Shown in pieces: positions 6,760 to 7,326 of a stretch of DNA of 7,326 nt (within the stretch, counting starts at the first letter, position 1; every line of letters begins with the position of its first letter). Under the pieces are notes generated by a model. The model was not told where the DNA came from. It searched no databases and worked only from the letters and a program-made list of their open reading frames with translations. The DNA is from Alphaproteobacteria bacterium. Lineage in GTDB: Bacteria > Pseudomonadota > Alphaproteobacteria > Rickettsiales > JABSSG01. The DNA lies in NCBI GenBank assembly GCA_022600235.1, contig JAHZKS010000038.1:1-7326 (forward strand). The letters run 5' to 3'. The translations under genes were made by a program, and so were the position numbers.

Positions 6760-7326
6760 ATGAAGAAACTACATATCATTGTCTTATTTTTTCTACTAAC
6801 TTTTACTTCTTTTGCAGTTGATAGTAAGCTCTTATATCAAATAAAAGACGATATAATACTTGGTAGCCCTAGTGCCCCTATCACAATAATTGATTATTCT
6901 TCTTTTAGCTGCCCAAGTTGTGCCTCATTTCACAATGCAGTATTTAAAGATCTAGAAGAACATTACATAGACAAAGGGACAGTAAAATTAATTTTCAGAA
7001 ATTATCCATTAAGGTCTATAGATTTAAAAGCTGGGGCAATACCGCTATGCGCACCAAAAGATAAATTTTACACTTTTGTAAAGGTGTTATTTAAAACTCA
7101 AAAAAATTGGTACTCTGAATCTTCACACCAACTTGAAACATTAGAAAACATCTCAAGGTTAGGTGGTCTATCTGGAAAAAAAGTGCAAGAATGCTTTAAT
7201 AACAAAAAAATAGAAGATAAAATAGTCGCATCACGCCACTCAGCACAAACTGAACTTGGTATAAATTCTACGCCTACTTTGATTATAAATGGTAAAATTT
7301 ATAAAGGAGCGTTTGAACGAAAAAAA
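6760..7326 (+). CDS. DsbA-family thiol-disulfide oxidoreductase, 3' end outside window
   Basis: The frame is open from ATG 6760 to the right edge, giving 189 residues. Residues 1-19 form a signal peptide: two lysines, a hydrophobic run IIVLFFLLTF, and a likely cut after TSFA (A19). The protein should therefore act in the periplasm. The mature part starts a thioredoxin-like fold with ILGSPSAPITIIDYSSFSCP. The active site is C51-P-S-C54, followed by the helix ASFHNAVFKDLEEHY. The cis-proline motif STPT (P172) and the strand LIINGKIYKGAF near the edge complete the DsbA/DsbG-like pattern, so only the last helix or so should be missing. Two further cysteines (in IPLCAPKD and VQECFNNK) lie in the helical insertion. 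The family introduces or reshuffles disulfide bonds in exported proteins. The gene lies seven bases after dcd without a visible Shine-Dalgarno sequence, so it may depend on dcd translation. Confidence 0.92.
   Translation, partial: MKKLHIIVLFFLLTFTSFAVDSKLLYQIKDDIILGSPSAPITIIDYSSFSCPSCASFHNAVFKDLEEHYIDKGTVKLIFRNYPLRSIDLKAGAIPLCAPKDKFYTFVKVLFKTQKNWYSESSHQLETLENISRLGGLSGKKVQECFNNKKIEDKIVASRHSAQTELGINSTPTLIINGKIYKGAFERKK

Overview
The window is AT-rich (by eye about 30% GC), densely coding DNA. It suggests an alphaproteobacterium with a reduced genome, most probably in the order Rickettsiales. The grounds are the strong A/T bias, the HslU and HslV sequences with their short alphaproteobacterial-style HslV propeptide, the alphaproteobacterial form of dCTP deaminase, and a very large flavoprotein oxidoreductase of a type I recall from alphaproteobacteria. 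I cannot fix genus or family from this fragment.

Layout. Positions 1-4829 are read leftward as one apparent operon. hslV (peptidase) comes first, hslU (its AAA+ unfoldase) starts two bases after it, and 18 bases further on a multidomain FAD/Fe-S/NAD(P) oxidoreductase begins that runs off the left edge of the window. A divergent intergenic region of about 110 bases (4836-4946) separates this from a rightward pair: a GNAT acetyltransferase and, 12 bases later with a strong ribosome binding site, a small HIT (HINT-like) protein. A complete tRNA-Thr(GGT) gene with encoded CCA lies on the minus strand at 5866-5940, tail to tail with the HIT gene. To its right are a 40-codon basic mini-gene (6005-6127), dcd (dCTP deaminase) and, seven bases after dcd, a DsbA-like thiol-disulfide oxidoreductase with a signal peptide that is cut by the right edge.

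How the genes work together. HslV and HslU form one ATP-dependent protease. Dcd feeds dUMP/dTTP synthesis. The DsbA-like protein probably acts in the periplasm, and the large flavoprotein is an electron-transfer enzyme whose substrate cannot be read from the sequence. The HIT and GNAT proteins are small-molecule or protein-modifying enzymes without an assignable substrate. I see no mobile element, CRISPR array, phage gene or convincing rho-independent terminator, and no gene-free stretch longer than about 110 bases. Most of the window is ordinary housekeeping DNA. The points that most deserve a second look are the very large oxidoreductase placed behind hslVU, the 40-codon mini-gene with a perfect TATAAT box almost at its start codon, and the interleaved divergent promoters between that gene and the tRNA.
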